Below, piece by piece: positions 5,139-5,216 of a stretch of 5,216 nt of DNA (the first letter of the stretch is position 1; each line of letters opens with the position of its first letter). The translations under genes were made by a program, and so were the position numbers. The DNA lies in the NCBI GenBank assembly GCA_017996675.1, contig JAGOGN010000119.1, forward strand, positions 1 through 5,216. The letters run 5' to 3'. This DNA comes from Lachnospiraceae bacterium (GTDB lineage Bacteria > Bacillota_A > Clostridia > Lachnospirales > Lachnospiraceae). The notes below the pieces were generated by a model that saw only the letters and a list, made by a program, of their open reading frames with translations, was not told where the DNA came from and searched no databases.

Positions 5139-5216
5139 ATGAGAGAAGGAATCCATCCAGAATATTATCAGGCAACAGTAACATGTAACTGTGGAAATAC
5201 TTTTGTAACTGGTTCT
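5139..5216 (+). CDS. rpmE: 50S ribosomal protein L31, zinc-binding form, N-terminal part
   Basis: The first 26 codons are present and the rest runs off the window. The reading [20 protein letters not shown] is the signature N-terminus of bacterial L31, which bridges the two ribosomal subunits. Cys16 and Cys18 (CNC) are the first half of the zinc site of the C+ type; the second cysteine pair would lie beyond the window end. The C+ form is the one whose partner paralog is often induced under zinc starvation. GAGAGGTG (5125-5132) supports the ATG. The rho-rpmE order is conserved in many Firmicutes, including B. subtilis. Confidence 0.95.
   Translation, partial: MREGIHPEYYQATVTCNCGNTFVTGS

Overview
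This 5.2 kb window is an AT-rich, fully chromosomal-looking stretch, most consistent with a Clostridia-class Firmicute (Lachnospiraceae or a related Eubacteriales family). The grounds are strong purine-rich Shine-Dalgarno sites, EpsC-type serine acetyltransferase, a DUF4364 protein, a TIGR01212 radical SAM protein next to rho, and the rho-rpmE order. I see no mobile element, CRISPR array, tRNA or rRNA gene, and no broken gene.

Left arm (1-2009, + strand): the tail of a cysteine synthase gene (cysK), then serine O-acetyltransferase (epsC/cysE type), an Rrf2-family regulator with three C-terminal-half cysteines, and a flavin reductase/flavoredoxin-family protein. Gaps are 20, 15 and 0 nt, so this reads as one operon. 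It makes O-acetylserine, turns it into cysteine, and carries its own probable sulfur or Fe-S responsive regulator. The flavoprotein is a plausible electron-transfer partner, but its substrate is unknown.

Middle (2028-3468, - strand): a TIGR01212/YtqA-like radical SAM protein, followed by a DUF4364 winged-helix protein whose start overlaps the radical SAM stop by 11 nt. This pair converges on the cysteine operon. One perfect 16-bp hairpin with A- and T-tracts on its two sides serves both directions, and the stop codons of both converging genes lie in its stem.

Right arm (3635-5216, + strand): rho, encoding transcription termination factor Rho, complete, then the first 26 codons of rpmE (ribosomal protein L31, zinc-binding form). 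Each has a recognisable sigma-A type promoter. The 166-bp gap between the radical SAM gene and rho is a divergent promoter region. The radical SAM promoter is a good extended -10 match, and its predicted start point falls on the A of the ATG, so that mRNA may be leaderless.

Most of the window is ordinary core genome. The points most worth a second look are the predicted leaderless radical SAM mRNA, the unusual cysteine layout of that protein, the shared terminator containing two stop codons, and the Fe-S-type Rrf2 regulator inside the cysteine operon.
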